From NCBI GenBank assembly GCA_903944895.1, contig CAJATL010000075.1, positions 1 to 46,704 on the forward strand: a stretch of 46,704 nucleotides of DNA, in the 5' to 3' direction. The position numbers and the translations under genes are program-made. The notes under the pieces were generated by a model. The model did not search any database, had not been told where the DNA came from, and saw only the letters and a program-made list of their open reading frames with translations. The number at the start of each line of letters is the position of its first letter. The stretch's first letter is position 1. Positions 1 to 9,198 of the stretch are shown piece after piece. The stretch comes from an uncultured Bacteroidota bacterium. GTDB lineage: Bacteria > Bacteroidota > Bacteroidia > Bacteroidales > 4484-276.

Positions 1-82
1 GCATTTCAGTTTTTTTATTTGCACAGGAAATTACAAAAAGCCCCGAGAGAAAAATGATCAGACTATAAAATGTGTTTCTCAT
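1..82 (-). CDS. Lipoprotein, N-terminal fragment (cut by window edge)
   Basis: Reading the minus strand from the ATG at position 82 gives an open frame of 27 residues that runs off the window. It starts MRNTFYSLIIFLSGLFVISC, a hydrophobic signal followed by a lipobox ending in Cys20, then a charged linker. The start is 12 bp after the stop of the GH53 lipoprotein gene, so it is probably the third gene of the galactanase unit. The catalytic part lies outside the window. In known galactan loci of Bacteroides a beta-galactosidase often accompanies GH53, but nothing here proves that. Confidence 0.7.
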   Translation of the reverse strand, partial: MRNTFYSLIIFLSGLFVISCANKKTEM

Positions 83-94
83 ATATTCCGAAAA

Positions 95-1204
95 TTAATA
101 GTTTTTGACATCGAAAAAGCCAAAGGCCGGCAAAGCTTCATATTTATTTTTGCCATCAAAAAAAGTCGCATTATCCCAGTGAGAGCCATGCCCCCATGGC
201 GTTCTGCAATCCGACGAAATCCAGGCAGGCTCCCAATAAATCACGCCTTCCCCACCTCCGGCAATCACATTTTTTGTAAGATCGGTAAGATAATTGAGCT
301 GCCCTTGATGCGTTGCCGGATAGGCCGGAATCAAGGCATCCTCACCCAGAATATTTCCAGCCGGATCTGCATTTTCAAGGGTAAAAGGATAGGCTGTTTC
401 GACGATCATCACCCTTTTGCTGAATGTTTTTCTTATCGAATCAATGGCCACAGGAATATCCTGAAAAGGATAAACTGACCATTTTGGATAATACGAAAGG
501 CCAATCCAATCAAATCCTACCAAACCATTTTTTATAGCCTTTGTAAACCACCAAAAAGCGTTTTCGGGTTGGGCGATGTGAATCATGATGCCAATATTTT
601 TACCTGTAACTTTTGAGGCTTCTTTAACTGCTGAAATTCCTTTGTTGAGCAAAAAGATATTGCGCGGCCAGTTTATCGAATCAACCACCATGCTATCGGC
701 AGGTTGCAAAATTTCGATGTTGGTTTCGTTTCCAACCTGAACAAATTCAGGCAAAAGCCCGTCGTTGTTGAGGGCAAGCAAAGTTTTCAGGGTATATTGG
801 AAAACCGAATCGCCAAGTACCGTCAGATCACGAATATCTTTCCATGCGCGCGGGATGATCTGATTGTGGGGATCGGCCCAGATATCCGAATAATGGAAGT
901 CGAGCAAAACTTCCATCTTGTTTTCTTTAGCGCGTTTGATTGTTTTTCTCACATCTTCAAATCCTGAAAACCGGTTGATTTCGGGTGTATGCCAAAGCCT
1001 GACCCTGACAAGGTTTGCCCCCTTTTCGGCGAAAAGCTGAAACGGGTCAACCGGTTCTCCGTTCGATCGGTAAATCCCACCACAACTTTCGATTTCGTTG
1101 ATGTAGGAAAGATCAGCACCGAGGCAAATTTTCTTCTTATCATTGTTGCATGCAGTAATTACCAAAATCGCTGCAATGAAAAACCAAAGCTGTTTTACAT
1201 TCAT
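95..1204 (-). CDS. GH53 arabinogalactan endo-beta-1,4-galactanase, lipoprotein form
   Basis: A 369-residue GH53 endo-galactanase, which cleaves beta-1,4-galactan (the side chains of pectin or type I arabinogalactan) inside the chain. The signal ends in a lipobox (VITAC, Cys19), so it is predicted to be membrane-anchored, on the cell surface or in the periplasm. The family hallmark GADLSYINEIE follows at about residue 29. The acid/base Glu160 sits in VQVGNETN and the nucleophile Glu269 in MIVETAYPF; DFHYSD and SYYP are also typical. It fills one GH53 domain with no extra module. Its ATG overlaps the stop of the upstream GH53 gene (ATGA), which suggests translational coupling. It probably trims oligosaccharides made by the secreted paralogue. 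Confidence 0.93.
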   Translation of the reverse strand: MNVKQLWFFIAAILVITACNNDKKKICLGADLSYINEIESCGGIYRSNGEPVDPFQLFAEKGANLVRVRLWHTPEINRFSGFEDVRKTIKRAKENKMEVLLDFHYSDIWADPHNQIIPRAWKDIRDLTVLGDSVFQYTLKTLLALNNDGLLPEFVQVGNETNIEILQPADSMVVDSINWPRNIFLLNKGISAVKEASKVTGKNIGIMIHIAQPENAFWWFTKAIKNGLVGFDWIGLSYYPKWSVYPFQDIPVAIDSIRKTFSKRVMIVETAYPFTLENADPAGNILGEDALIPAYPATHQGQLNYLTDLTKNVIAGGGEGVIYWEPAWISSDCRTPWGHGSHWDNATFFDGKNKYEALPAFGFFDVKNY

Positions 1205-2892
1205 TTTCTGATGAGTTTGTGGGTGGTGAAAACATGTTTACCGGTAAAAATTCTCACAAAATAAATTCCATCCGGTAATCCGGAAACATCAACAAAAGCT
1301 TGTTTTAAAAGTCCGGCAGGTTGTTGGATCAAACTTCGGCTGAACAAATCATCAATCCTGACCTGAAGTATATTTTCTGATGATTCGATTTTTATAAATG
1401 AATTTGCCGGGTTGGGAGATATTCTCACCGTATTTGATGCCACTTCCTCAACCAATAATCCGCTTAGTTTATCGCAGGTTTCCCAGGCATATCCAAACTC
1501 AACATCCTGATCAATAATGACAAATTCCCTGTGCGTGTCCCATTTTAAGGCACATGCGGCAGGCACGGCTTCACGTGATCCGGTATTCCAGTCGGCTTTA
1601 TTTTGAAAAATATAGGCGCCGGAATTTCTTCCAGGAATTTTGGTATCGTATTGAAAAATATTGGCCCCGGTATGATGCATTCTTTTGAATTGCCATGTTA
1701 AACCTGTAAAATCGCCGGTTACAAAAACGCCGTTGGTGGTATCAACGCCGGTCATATCAACCCGAAAAGTAACAAAAACCGAGTCGAGCGCAGGAGGTTT
1801 CACAGTGTAATCATAATCCAAAAATCCAATGCCTTCATGGAGGTTGTAGTCGAAATCAAAAAAAGTAGCATTTTCATAAGAAGAACCAGTTCCCCAGGGC
1901 GTTGTACAATCCGTCGAAACCCAGGCAGGTTCCCAGTAAATTACACCCATGCCGCCATTTTCTTTAACGAGGTATGAAAATTCGGTAAGAAATGCGCGCT
2001 GATTTTCTTTTGAAGCCAACGAATTATAAGCTTTCAGCAGATTTGATGAACCAAGAATATTACCAAGATTGTCGGCCCATTCCAAAGTCCAGGGATAGCC
2101 TGTCTCGACAATCATGACTTCCTTTCCGTGTGCTGCTTTTAACTGCCCGACAATTTCGGCGGCTTTGTGAATATCATAATCCGACCAACCCGGATAATAT
2201 GAAATCCCGATGATATCATAACTGGTAAAACCATTATTTTTTGCATCGTTAAACCACCACACCGCATTTTCTGGAGCTGCGATGTGAATTATTGTTTTTA
2301 CATCCGTACCAAAGTTTTGATTTATTGCTTCAACGGCATCAATCCCATGCTGCAAAAGCAGTTTATTTCGGGACCAATTGTTGGGATAAAGCGGTTCACC
2401 GGCTTTTAATAGGATGTTGCCGTTGATTTCGTTTCCGATTTGAACCATGTCGGGCAGCAATCCAAGCGACTGCAAATGGTTTAAGGTATTGAAAGTATAG
2501 TTGTAGAGCGAATCTGCCAGAATATTCAAATCAGTGATTTCATTCCATGCGGCAGGGATTTTCTGATTTCCGGGATCAGCCCAGGTATCGGAATAATGGA
2601 AATCGAGCAAAATCGTAAAGCCCTGGTTTTTTGCTCTTCCGATAGATTTGATCACATCGGTAAGGTTGCTGTAATTTGTCCAGTCGGGAGTGTGCCACAG
2701 CCGAAAACGGGCAATATTTGCGTGGTGTTCATCAAAAATCAGGTAAGGGTCTTTAGCTTGCTGATTTTCATAAAAAACTGCCCCGCAATCTTCCATTTCG
2801 TTGGTGTAAGAAAGATCGGCACCGAGATAGAAGTTTTGTCCAAAAAGGTTGGATACCAGAATAGTTAAGAGAAATAGCAGCTTTGATTTCAT
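1201..2892 (-). CDS. Secreted GH53 endo-beta-1,4-galactanase with T9SS sorting domain
   Basis: A 563-residue, three-part secreted enzyme. Residues 1-18 are a signal peptide. The GH53 domain spans about 20-365, with GADLSYTNEME at 24, acid/base Glu155 (QIGNEING) and nucleophile Glu263 (MIVETGYPW). Residues about 370-475 are a beta-sandwich module of the VTFRVDM...GVFVTGDF type that often precedes sorting domains and may bind carbohydrate. Residues about 488-563 are a type IX secretion C-terminal domain (ISPNPANSF then GIYFVRIFT and the lysine/arginine-rich end), so the protein should be exported and attached outside the cell. It is a paralogue of the next gene and overlaps it by 4 bp. A separate promoter and an upstream terminator suggest it is not simply the tail of the sus operon. 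Confidence 0.94.
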   Translation of the reverse strand: MKSKLLFLLTILVSNLFGQNFYLGADLSYTNEMEDCGAVFYENQQAKDPYLIFDEHHANIARFRLWHTPDWTNYSNLTDVIKSIGRAKNQGFTILLDFHYSDTWADPGNQKIPAAWNEITDLNILADSLYNYTFNTLNHLQSLGLLPDMVQIGNEINGNILLKAGEPLYPNNWSRNKLLLQHGIDAVEAINQNFGTDVKTIIHIAAPENAVWWFNDAKNNGFTSYDIIGISYYPGWSDYDIHKAAEIVGQLKAAHGKEVMIVETGYPWTLEWADNLGNILGSSNLLKAYNSLASKENQRAFLTEFSYLVKENGGMGVIYWEPAWVSTDCTTPWGTGSSYENATFFDFDYNLHEGIGFLDYDYTVKPPALDSVFVTFRVDMTGVDTTNGVFVTGDFTGLTWQFKRMHHTGANIFQYDTKIPGRNSGAYIFQNKADWNTGSREAVPAACALKWDTHREFVIIDQDVEFGYAWETCDKLSGLLVEEVASNTVRISPNPANSFIKIESSENILQVRIDDLFSRSLIQQPAGLLKQAFVDVSGLPDGIYFVRIFTGKHVFTTHKLIRK

Positions 2893-2981
2893 TTCAAAAT
2901 TATTAGGTAGTAAAAATAGAGATTATCCTTTCCAAAATACACCGTATCTTAAATAATAATTTATTGCGACATTATCATGTG

Positions 2982-3013
2982 CAAAACTAAAATCAACCAT
3001 CCATACGAATCAA
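2982..3013 (-). promoter_or_regulatory. Candidate Bacteroidota promoter for the GH53 unit
   Basis: On the minus strand TTG (3013-3011) is followed after 21 nt by TAGTTTTG (2989-2982), which matches the Bacteroidota -7 consensus TAnnTTTG with a -33 TTG at an accepted distance. Transcription would start near 2976 and leave a leader of about 85 nt before the ATG at 2892. It lies downstream of the susE terminator, which supports separate expression of the GH53 genes. Confidence 0.5.
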
Positions 3014-3039
3014 GCTTATGATGAGTACCTCATTAAAAT

Positions 3040-3076
3040 AAAAAAAGGCCATCACACGAGGTGACAGCCTTTTTTT
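3040..3076 (-). terminator. Terminator after the susC-susD-susE genes
   Basis: An inverted repeat with arms AAAAAAAGGCCATCAC and GTGACAGCCTTTTTTT around a short ACGAG loop. The arms pair except for a two-base internal mismatch, and A/T tracts on both sides allow action on either strand. It begins 18 bp after the SusE-like stop codon. Confidence 0.7.
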
Positions 3077-3093
3077 CAATTATTTAATTTTGA

Positions 3094-4251
3094 TTACTGT
3101 GCGGTGACAGTGTAAACCATTCCTACAACATCCATTACAATCAGGTATGAACCTGTTGCAGGTGGAGGAGGGATTGCTTTTGGATCCGGGTCGGCTTCAG
3201 TTGGGCGGGCAACCAGGATTCCATCGGTAAATGATGCACCAACAACAGTACCATACATAGGCGCCCATGCTCCCTGATTAACAAGAAACTTGAACCCTTC
3301 GGTAGCAGTAGCGCTAAGGTTAGCAACCAACTGGAATTTTCCGGGAGCTAATTTTTCCATCGGAATTGCAATCGTGTTTGTCCAGCCTGCTTCGGTAGCA
3401 TCACCAATAATATGCATGGTTTGCGGAATATCAGCAACAACAACAGTATAAACCATATTTACCAGGTCGAAAGTAATCAGGTAATCACCGGCAAGCTCAG
3501 GTGCTGGAATCGCTGCAGGATCAGCAACGGTCTCATCAGGACGATAAACCAATGGTCCACCTGCAGAGGTTCCGGTGGCATCGGTACCCCATTGAGGAGC
3601 CCATTGACCCTGAACTCCGAAAGCCTTGAAGAATTTGCCTGCACCTCCGAGTGTGGCAACAATTTTATACACTTCCAGATCAGCATCGAATGAAAATTGA
3701 AGCGATATATTGGTATTATCCCAACCTGTGGTAGTTCCATCACCAATCAGATACAATGAAGGAGCAGCAGCGCCACCTGACAGATATGGTGTAAAATTAA
3801 CCTTTGTTATTTGAGATGTTGCTTCGGTATAATTCGTTGAGGCATTCAGCGATGAAACTACACGAATTTCGACTGTTGCTGTAGAATCAGCAATAATTCC
3901 CATCGAAAGCAGCGTGTTATTCAAATCAAGAACAGACATACTGAAAGTGGTTTCGGTAATTTCGGCCAATTGTTTTGCATTAACAAAATTGCTGTCAGCC
4001 ATATCGATTTGTAAACGATACTTTATATCGCCCAAATTATCCAGATTGTAGGAAGTTGCAGACCAATTGAAAGTGAACATACTGTCAGCGTTATCTTCCA
4101 AAAGCATAAAATCGCTAGCGTCAACTGGTTCAGAAAGTACAGCTGGTTGAGTCTTACTCATGTCAAGAACTGCCTTTGTTTCATCTTTTTCGCATGAAAA
4201 TAAGATGAATAAACTTAGCAGGCTGAAAACTATTAATGAAATTTTTCTCAT
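3094..4251 (-). CDS. SusE/SusF-like outer-membrane glycan-binding lipoprotein
   Basis: A 385-residue lipoprotein with lipobox LFSC (Cys20). The N-terminal part (about 25-155) matches the SusE Ig-like domain (TQPAVLSEPVDASDFMLLEDN, then FNWSATSYN). Two tandem homologous modules follow, about 160-272 and 275-385. Each starts with an IGDxTxxGW motif and ends with RP(D/T)E...AIP...G(D/S)YLI...MVYTV. This is the duplicated SusE/SusF carbohydrate-binding layout, with Trp residues (GW, QWAPQW, AWAP) that could form the binding platform. It would hold glycan at the cell surface for SusC/SusD. Its start is 19 bp after the susD stop, and it closes the operon before a terminator. The ligand cannot be read from sequence. 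Confidence 0.88.
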   Translation of the reverse strand: MRKISLIVFSLLSLFILFSCEKDETKAVLDMSKTQPAVLSEPVDASDFMLLEDNADSMFTFNWSATSYNLDNLGDIKYRLQIDMADSNFVNAKQLAEITETTFSMSVLDLNNTLLSMGIIADSTATVEIRVVSSLNASTNYTEATSQITKVNFTPYLSGGAAAPSLYLIGDGTTTGWDNTNISLQFSFDADLEVYKIVATLGGAGKFFKAFGVQGQWAPQWGTDATGTSAGGPLVYRPDETVADPAAIPAPELAGDYLITFDLVNMVYTVVVADIPQTMHIIGDATEAGWTNTIAIPMEKLAPGKFQLVANLSATATEGFKFLVNQGAWAPMYGTVVGASFTDGILVARPTEADPDPKAIPPPPATGSYLIVMDVVGMVYTVTAQ

Positions 4252-4270
4252 TTTATTTAAATTTTAAAGT

Positions 4271-5869
4271 TTAATAACCATCATTTTGATGAATATTTGG
4301 ATTTGCTCCAACTTCAGATGCCGGGATTGGGAAAAGGTTGCGATAACTTTCGGTAGCTTTTCCTTCTTTAACATTGCCTTTCCAAGACCAAAGGTAAGCA
4401 CCTCCGGTAAATTTGTCGTATCTGATTAAGTCTGTACGTCTAACGCCTTCCCAATAAAGTTCGCGTCCACGTTCGTCCAAAATGTAGTCAAGGCTAAGCT
4501 GGCCTGCGGTGATATTACCACTTGCGTCGCCATAAGCTCTTCCTCTAACCATGTTTACATCACTTAATGCCTGACCAGCATCGCCACCAACTAACCTCAG
4601 ATTAGCTTCAGCACGCATCAGATAAGTATCAGCCAGACGGAAAATCGGATAGTCGGTGCATGGAAAATCGTTGTGTGGGTGAACTGCCGGTGTTCCATCA
4701 TGATTCATGTTCGTAAATTTACGTACACCAATACCGTCGCTGAAAGTTCCAACATTATTAATTTCCCAGCTTTTAAGTAACCACAAATAAACCCTTTTAT
4801 CAGGAACTCTGGCAAAAGTTGTATCGGTAGCAAGCGGTGGATAAGCTAAAGTATCAACCAGAATATTTACAAATTCTTTGGTTGTTCTGTTACCGCCCCA
4901 GCCACTCCCAATGCCGAGTGCTGCAGCACTCATGTTGTCGCCTGTGGCAGCATGAATAATGTAGGTTGTTCCACCATACGAACGGGTAAATTCGCCATCA
5001 TAATTGATAGCAAAAATCATTTCCTGGCTAAGGTGATTATCGGCACCAAAATTCATCCGGTAATCCGGCTCAAGGGTATATCCGGCGTTAATAACCTTTG
5101 TTGAGTATTCGATACACTCGGCATATTTTGAATTACCAGCACCAAGATAAACTTCTGCATTGAGGTATAAACGGGCAAGAAGCATCCATGCGGCGGCTTT
5201 ATCAGCGCGACCATATTCAAATCTTGGTTCGCCAAGTGAGTTTTCGATGGCTTTCAATTCGCCTTCAACATAGTTAAACAATGAAACTCTGTCGGTTTCT
5301 TTTGGGAAGAATGCACCTGGTAAATCGGCTTCGGTAATAAAGGCAGACCTTCCATACATATCAATGGCGTGATAATAAGCCAAAGCTCTCAAAAAACGTG
5401 CTTCAGCATTATACTTAATCACGTCTGGGTCAGAACTTCCTGCACTGTTTCTGACGTATTCGTTACAAATTGAAACTGTGTAGATAATACGGCTGTACAT
5501 AGCTGCATTGAAAACATCAGTTGGTGACCAGGTATGCCAGTGAAAATCTTTAATTGTCTGATCGTTCCAGGCACATAAGGCTTCATCGGTTGTTAATTCC
5601 TGAAGCATCCAGAGGGCTCTTGTGTAAACACCAAAACCATTATCAATTCCGGAAATATCACCACTTCCGCCAACCCCATCCTGTCCCGGGACTGCGAAAG
5701 AAGCATAGAGTTTCGCCAAAGCCTGTATCATGGCGCCTTCGCGGTCCATTAAATTTTCTGATACAATAACATTGCTGTCAATTGGCTTTACATCCAAATC
5801 TTTTACACATGATGTTACGATCACTAAAGTGAAAATAACAAATAATGATATAAATTTAATACGTTTCAT
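4271..5869 (-). CDS. SusD/RagB-family nutrient-uptake outer-membrane lipoprotein
   Basis: A 532-residue SusD-type lipoprotein (lipobox VTSC, Cys21) that forms the lid of the SusC transporter and captures oligosaccharide. The typical N-terminal SusD-like region (TPR-type helices, ...ARFLRALAYYHAIDMYG at about 165-180) is followed by the C-terminal RagB/SusD domain, with YPIFRLADTYLMRAEANLRL and the signature ILDERGRELYWEGVRRTDLIR. The protein ends in NDGY, a common SusD ending region. It lies 21 bp downstream of susC in the same operon. The galactanase neighbours suggest a galactan-like substrate, but this is inference. Confidence 0.95.
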   Translation of the reverse strand: MKRIKFISLFVIFTLVIVTSCVKDLDVKPIDSNVIVSENLMDREGAMIQALAKLYASFAVPGQDGVGGSGDISGIDNGFGVYTRALWMLQELTTDEALCAWNDQTIKDFHWHTWSPTDVFNAAMYSRIIYTVSICNEYVRNSAGSSDPDVIKYNAEARFLRALAYYHAIDMYGRSAFITEADLPGAFFPKETDRVSLFNYVEGELKAIENSLGEPRFEYGRADKAAAWMLLARLYLNAEVYLGAGNSKYAECIEYSTKVINAGYTLEPDYRMNFGADNHLSQEMIFAINYDGEFTRSYGGTTYIIHAATGDNMSAAALGIGSGWGGNRTTKEFVNILVDTLAYPPLATDTTFARVPDKRVYLWLLKSWEINNVGTFSDGIGVRKFTNMNHDGTPAVHPHNDFPCTDYPIFRLADTYLMRAEANLRLVGGDAGQALSDVNMVRGRAYGDASGNITAGQLSLDYILDERGRELYWEGVRRTDLIRYDKFTGGAYLWSWKGNVKEGKATESYRNLFPIPASEVGANPNIHQNDGY

Positions 5870-5890
5870 AATTATTATCCCTTTCTAATA

Positions 5891-8884
5891 TTAAAAATCA
5901 ACATTTAAACCCAGTAAGAATATTCTAGCACGAGGATAGAAGTTATTATCGATACCACCGTCAACTTCAGGGTCTAAACCTTTATATTTGGTAATCGTAA
6001 ATGCATTCTGCACGGTAAAGCTAACACGGCCGCTTAACTTTTCGGTGATCAGTTTATCAAAACTATAACCGGCGCTCATGTAGTCCATTTTGAAAAATGA
6101 AGCATTTTCAACATAGAGATCAGAAAAATACTGTGCATTGTTAAACTCAGTATTTTCAATCTGGCTAGTCATATTCTGCCAGAAACTATTGTTGTAAAGG
6201 TTTCCATAGAAAGTTTGTGAGGCTACATTATTATAAACATAGTTACCAATGCTGACACGTCCTGACAATGCAAAATCCCAGTTCCTGTAATCTAACCTGG
6301 TATTGATGCCCATCATATAATCAGCAGCAGGTTTTTTATAATGATAAAAGTTGGCCAGATTTCCGGCAACATTACCACCCTGACCTGATAAGTCAACATA
6401 CAAACCTTCGAGAGGCATTCCATTTGAACCATAAACCTGTTGCAAAACGAAGAAAGAATTGGTTGGATAACCAACGCTCTGGATCTGGATGTTGTTTCCC
6501 GTTCCACCACTAATACCGCCTGTAGCAACGCCCATGTAATTTGGATCGTCGGTACGGGTAAGTTTTGTGATTTCGTTCTGGTTGTAGGAAAGGTTAAAAC
6601 CAAAATCCCAAACAACTTCTTTATTTGAAATTGGTTTGAAATTAAGTGCAATTTCATACCCATTATTTTCGAGGCTACCTACGTTGGTGGTAAGATAATT
6701 GGAGAAGTTGCTACCGTTAGGAATCGGAATAAAGTTGATCAAATCGTCGGTTACGCGGTTATAGAGATCAAACGATCCTGAAACACGGTCTTCGAGGAAA
6801 CTAAAATCAATTCCGATATTTTGGGTTGTGGTAGTTTCCCATTTAATATTAGGATCGTAAGCATTTGGGCGTAATGTTGGATACCAGGTTCCACCAAACT
6901 GATAATATGCTGATGGTTGCGAAATACGGTAAGTTCCCATGTAAGGATAATCGCCGTTGTTGATATTCTGCTGTCCTGTTTGTCCCCAACCTAAGCGTAA
7001 TTTCAAATCATAAAGAGCGTCAACATCCTTAAAGAATGATTCATTCTTGAGTTTCCAGGCCAAAGCAACTGATGGGAAAAGCCCCCAGCGGTTATCTTCT
7101 GAAAATCTTGAAGAACCGTCGTCACGTAAAGTAAAAGTAACCAAATAACGATCCATCAACGAATAGTTAATACGGCCGAAGAAAGAAACAAGGAAATTTT
7201 CGGTAGCATAATTTGAGCTGTCAGCTACAATGAGTGGATGACTTTCGTTAACAATACTTCTTTGATAATTATCACCTTTACGATAGAAATGCTGCCATGA
7301 ATAACCTCCCATCACTTCAATTTTACTCTTAATCGCGTCTAAATCTTTCTTATAGTTTAAAGTAAAATCAAGTGTTTTGGTGTAACCTTCCTGATTGTAA
7401 TCAATTAATTGTCCGAAACCGGCACGTCTTGTCCACATCGCAGTTGTATCGGCATTATTGTGACCAGAACTTGAATACTGATCGATTGCAAGGTTTAAAT
7501 TGGCATGTAAATCAGGCAGGAAGGGTAATCTGTAATCAAACTGACCATTAGCAATATACCTGTTAACTTTTGACTGATTATCAGTCAGGTCAATCTGAGC
7601 AACAGGATTTGAGGTAGCCATTTGGTTATATTCTCCGTTTGGAGTTCCATCCATTGTCCAGGTGTAATAACCAGCGTATCTGGAATTACCATTCATCACA
7701 GGTTGTGTTGGATCAAATCTTACCGCCGAACCTACTGCACCATCGTTCCCAAAGTTATTTTTGCTGAACGATCCTTTGGCATTAATATTAACCTTCAAAT
7801 CATCGTTTAAAAATGTTGGATTAAGATTTAAAGTCAACGAATTTCTCTTCATATCGGTATTCTCGAGAATACCTTGTTCGTTGGTGTAACCATACGAAAA
7901 GCGATATGGCATTGTCTTGTATGAACCGGTAGCACTAATATTGTGGTCCTGCGAAATTGCCGAGCGGTAAATCTCACTTTGCCAATCGGTATTTGCTGTA
8001 CCTAAACGGGCAAGTCCGGCACTATCAATATTGTTTGTACCAAATTTATCACTTGCCAGTTGTCTGAATTCATCACCTGAAAGTACATCTACAAACTTGG
8101 GAGCTACTCCCATCGAAAGATAGCCATTATAGCTTAATTTCAGTTTGCTGCCTGCTTTACCTTTTTTAGTGGTGATCATAATAACACCATTAGAAGCTCT
8201 TGAACCATAAATTGCAGTTGCAGAAGCGTCTTTGAGAACTGTAAAAGTCTCGATGTCGTTAGGATTAACAACTGATAAAGGGTTTGACATACCGGAAATT
8301 CCCACATTGTCAAGTGGAACACCGTCAACAACAATCAAAGGATCGTTGCTTGCCGACATTGATGAACCTCCCCTGATACGGATAGTAGAGCCACTTCCAG
8401 GTGCTCCACTGCTTGAAGTAATAACAACGCCGGCACTTTTACCAGCCAAAAGTTGTTGAGGTGTTGTGATGGCTCCCTGGTTGAAATCCTTGGAACCAAT
8501 AACACTTACCGAACCGGTTGCATCACCTTTTTTCTGGACGCCATAACCGATGACAACTAATTCTGATAATGCCGTTGATTGCATTTGTAAAGGCACGTTC
8601 ACAACAGTATTGGGCTGTACCAATACTTCCTGCGATTCGTAGCCCACAAATGAAAAGACCAATGTTGCATTTGGACTTACTGAAATACTGTATTTACCGT
8701 TAATGTCGGTAACAGTGCCGGTAACAGTCCCTTTCACTACAACTGATGCCCCCGGAAGGGTGGTTCCGTCTCCTGCATCGGTTACCGTGCCGGTAACCTG
8801 CCCAGTTTGAGCAAATGCTGACATAGAACCCCAGAAAAGTATTGCCAGAAGCAATAACGTTTTTGTGGATAGATGTTTTACCAT
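5891..8884 (-). CDS. SusC/RagA TonB-dependent outer-membrane transporter
   Basis: A 997-residue TonB-dependent transporter that imports oligosaccharides across the outer membrane using energy from TonB. A signal peptide ends near residue 26 (SAFAQ). Next comes a carboxypeptidase-regulatory-like beta domain (about 27-110; GTVTDAGDGTTLPGASVVV ... FSFVGYE), and then the plug with the SusC-family signature LKDASATAIYGSRASNGV and ITTKKGK. The rest is a 22-strand-type barrel ending in LLGLNVDF with the usual terminal aromatic residue. It is the first gene of the operon and is divergent from the GH13 gene. No anti-sigma/ECF pair or hybrid two-component sensor is next to it, so the regulator must be elsewhere or outside the window. 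Confidence 0.96.
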   Translation of the reverse strand: MVKHLSTKTLLLLAILFWGSMSAFAQTGQVTGTVTDAGDGTTLPGASVVVKGTVTGTVTDINGKYSISVSPNATLVFSFVGYESQEVLVQPNTVVNVPLQMQSTALSELVVIGYGVQKKGDATGSVSVIGSKDFNQGAITTPQQLLAGKSAGVVITSSSGAPGSGSTIRIRGGSSMSASNDPLIVVDGVPLDNVGISGMSNPLSVVNPNDIETFTVLKDASATAIYGSRASNGVIMITTKKGKAGSKLKLSYNGYLSMGVAPKFVDVLSGDEFRQLASDKFGTNNIDSAGLARLGTANTDWQSEIYRSAISQDHNISATGSYKTMPYRFSYGYTNEQGILENTDMKRNSLTLNLNPTFLNDDLKVNINAKGSFSKNNFGNDGAVGSAVRFDPTQPVMNGNSRYAGYYTWTMDGTPNGEYNQMATSNPVAQIDLTDNQSKVNRYIANGQFDYRLPFLPDLHANLNLAIDQYSSSGHNNADTTAMWTRRAGFGQLIDYNQEGYTKTLDFTLNYKKDLDAIKSKIEVMGGYSWQHFYRKGDNYQRSIVNESHPLIVADSSNYATENFLVSFFGRINYSLMDRYLVTFTLRDDGSSRFSEDNRWGLFPSVALAWKLKNESFFKDVDALYDLKLRLGWGQTGQQNINNGDYPYMGTYRISQPSAYYQFGGTWYPTLRPNAYDPNIKWETTTTQNIGIDFSFLEDRVSGSFDLYNRVTDDLINFIPIPNGSNFSNYLTTNVGSLENNGYEIALNFKPISNKEVVWDFGFNLSYNQNEITKLTRTDDPNYMGVATGGISGGTGNNIQIQSVGYPTNSFFVLQQVYGSNGMPLEGLYVDLSGQGGNVAGNLANFYHYKKPAADYMMGINTRLDYRNWDFALSGRVSIGNYVYNNVASQTFYGNLYNNSFWQNMTSQIENTEFNNAQYFSDLYVENASFFKMDYMSAGYSFDKLITEKLSGRVSFTVQNAFTITKYKGLDPEVDGGIDNNFYPRARIFLLGLNVDF

Positions 8885-8960
8885 AATACTTGAGTTAAAA
8901 AATTAATTTATTAAAATGTAATAATTTTGATGATTATTGTTTCCTTTTTTTTACGCGTTG

Positions 8961-8987
8961 CAAAAGTATAAAATTCCTATTACCAAA
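8961..8987 (-). promoter_or_regulatory. Candidate susC promoter
   Basis: The minus strand carries TACTTTTG (8968-8961), a full match to TAnnTTTG. A TTTG (8987-8984) lies 15 nt upstream, somewhat closer than the usual spacing. The predicted leader to the susC ATG is about 70 nt. Confidence 0.5.
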
Positions 8988-9140
8988 TAAACATTGTTAA
9001 TTTTTTAACATTGGAAAAAAAATTTATAAAGTTTCTTAAGGAATGGTTGCTTAAAAAGCATGAGCTTTAATAATCTCAGATCATTAAAACCACACTAAAA
9101 AAGGCTGGTTTTATTAAAAAATTCAATACCGAAATTTTAC

Positions 9141-9148
9141 TATTTTTG
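9141..9148 (+). promoter_or_regulatory. Candidate -7 box for the GH13 gene
   Basis: TATTTTTG matches TAnnTTTG about 50 bp before the ATG. No clear TTG is found at the right distance upstream, so the call rests on the -7 box alone. Confidence 0.4.
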
Positions 9149-9198
9149 CCCTTAATTATTCTGTTGGTGTTTATTTAAACTTTTAATAATCTCGTGAT

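Larger units (their letters stand above)
8885..9198. other. Divergent intergenic region between susC and the GH13 gene
   Basis: This AT-rich stretch of about 314 bp holds promoter-like boxes for both genes (given separately) and a weak inverted repeat (AAAACCA / TGGTTTT around 9087-9113). I see no small gene and no RNA gene. Joint control of both genes by a regulator binding here is plausible but not shown. Confidence 0.6.
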
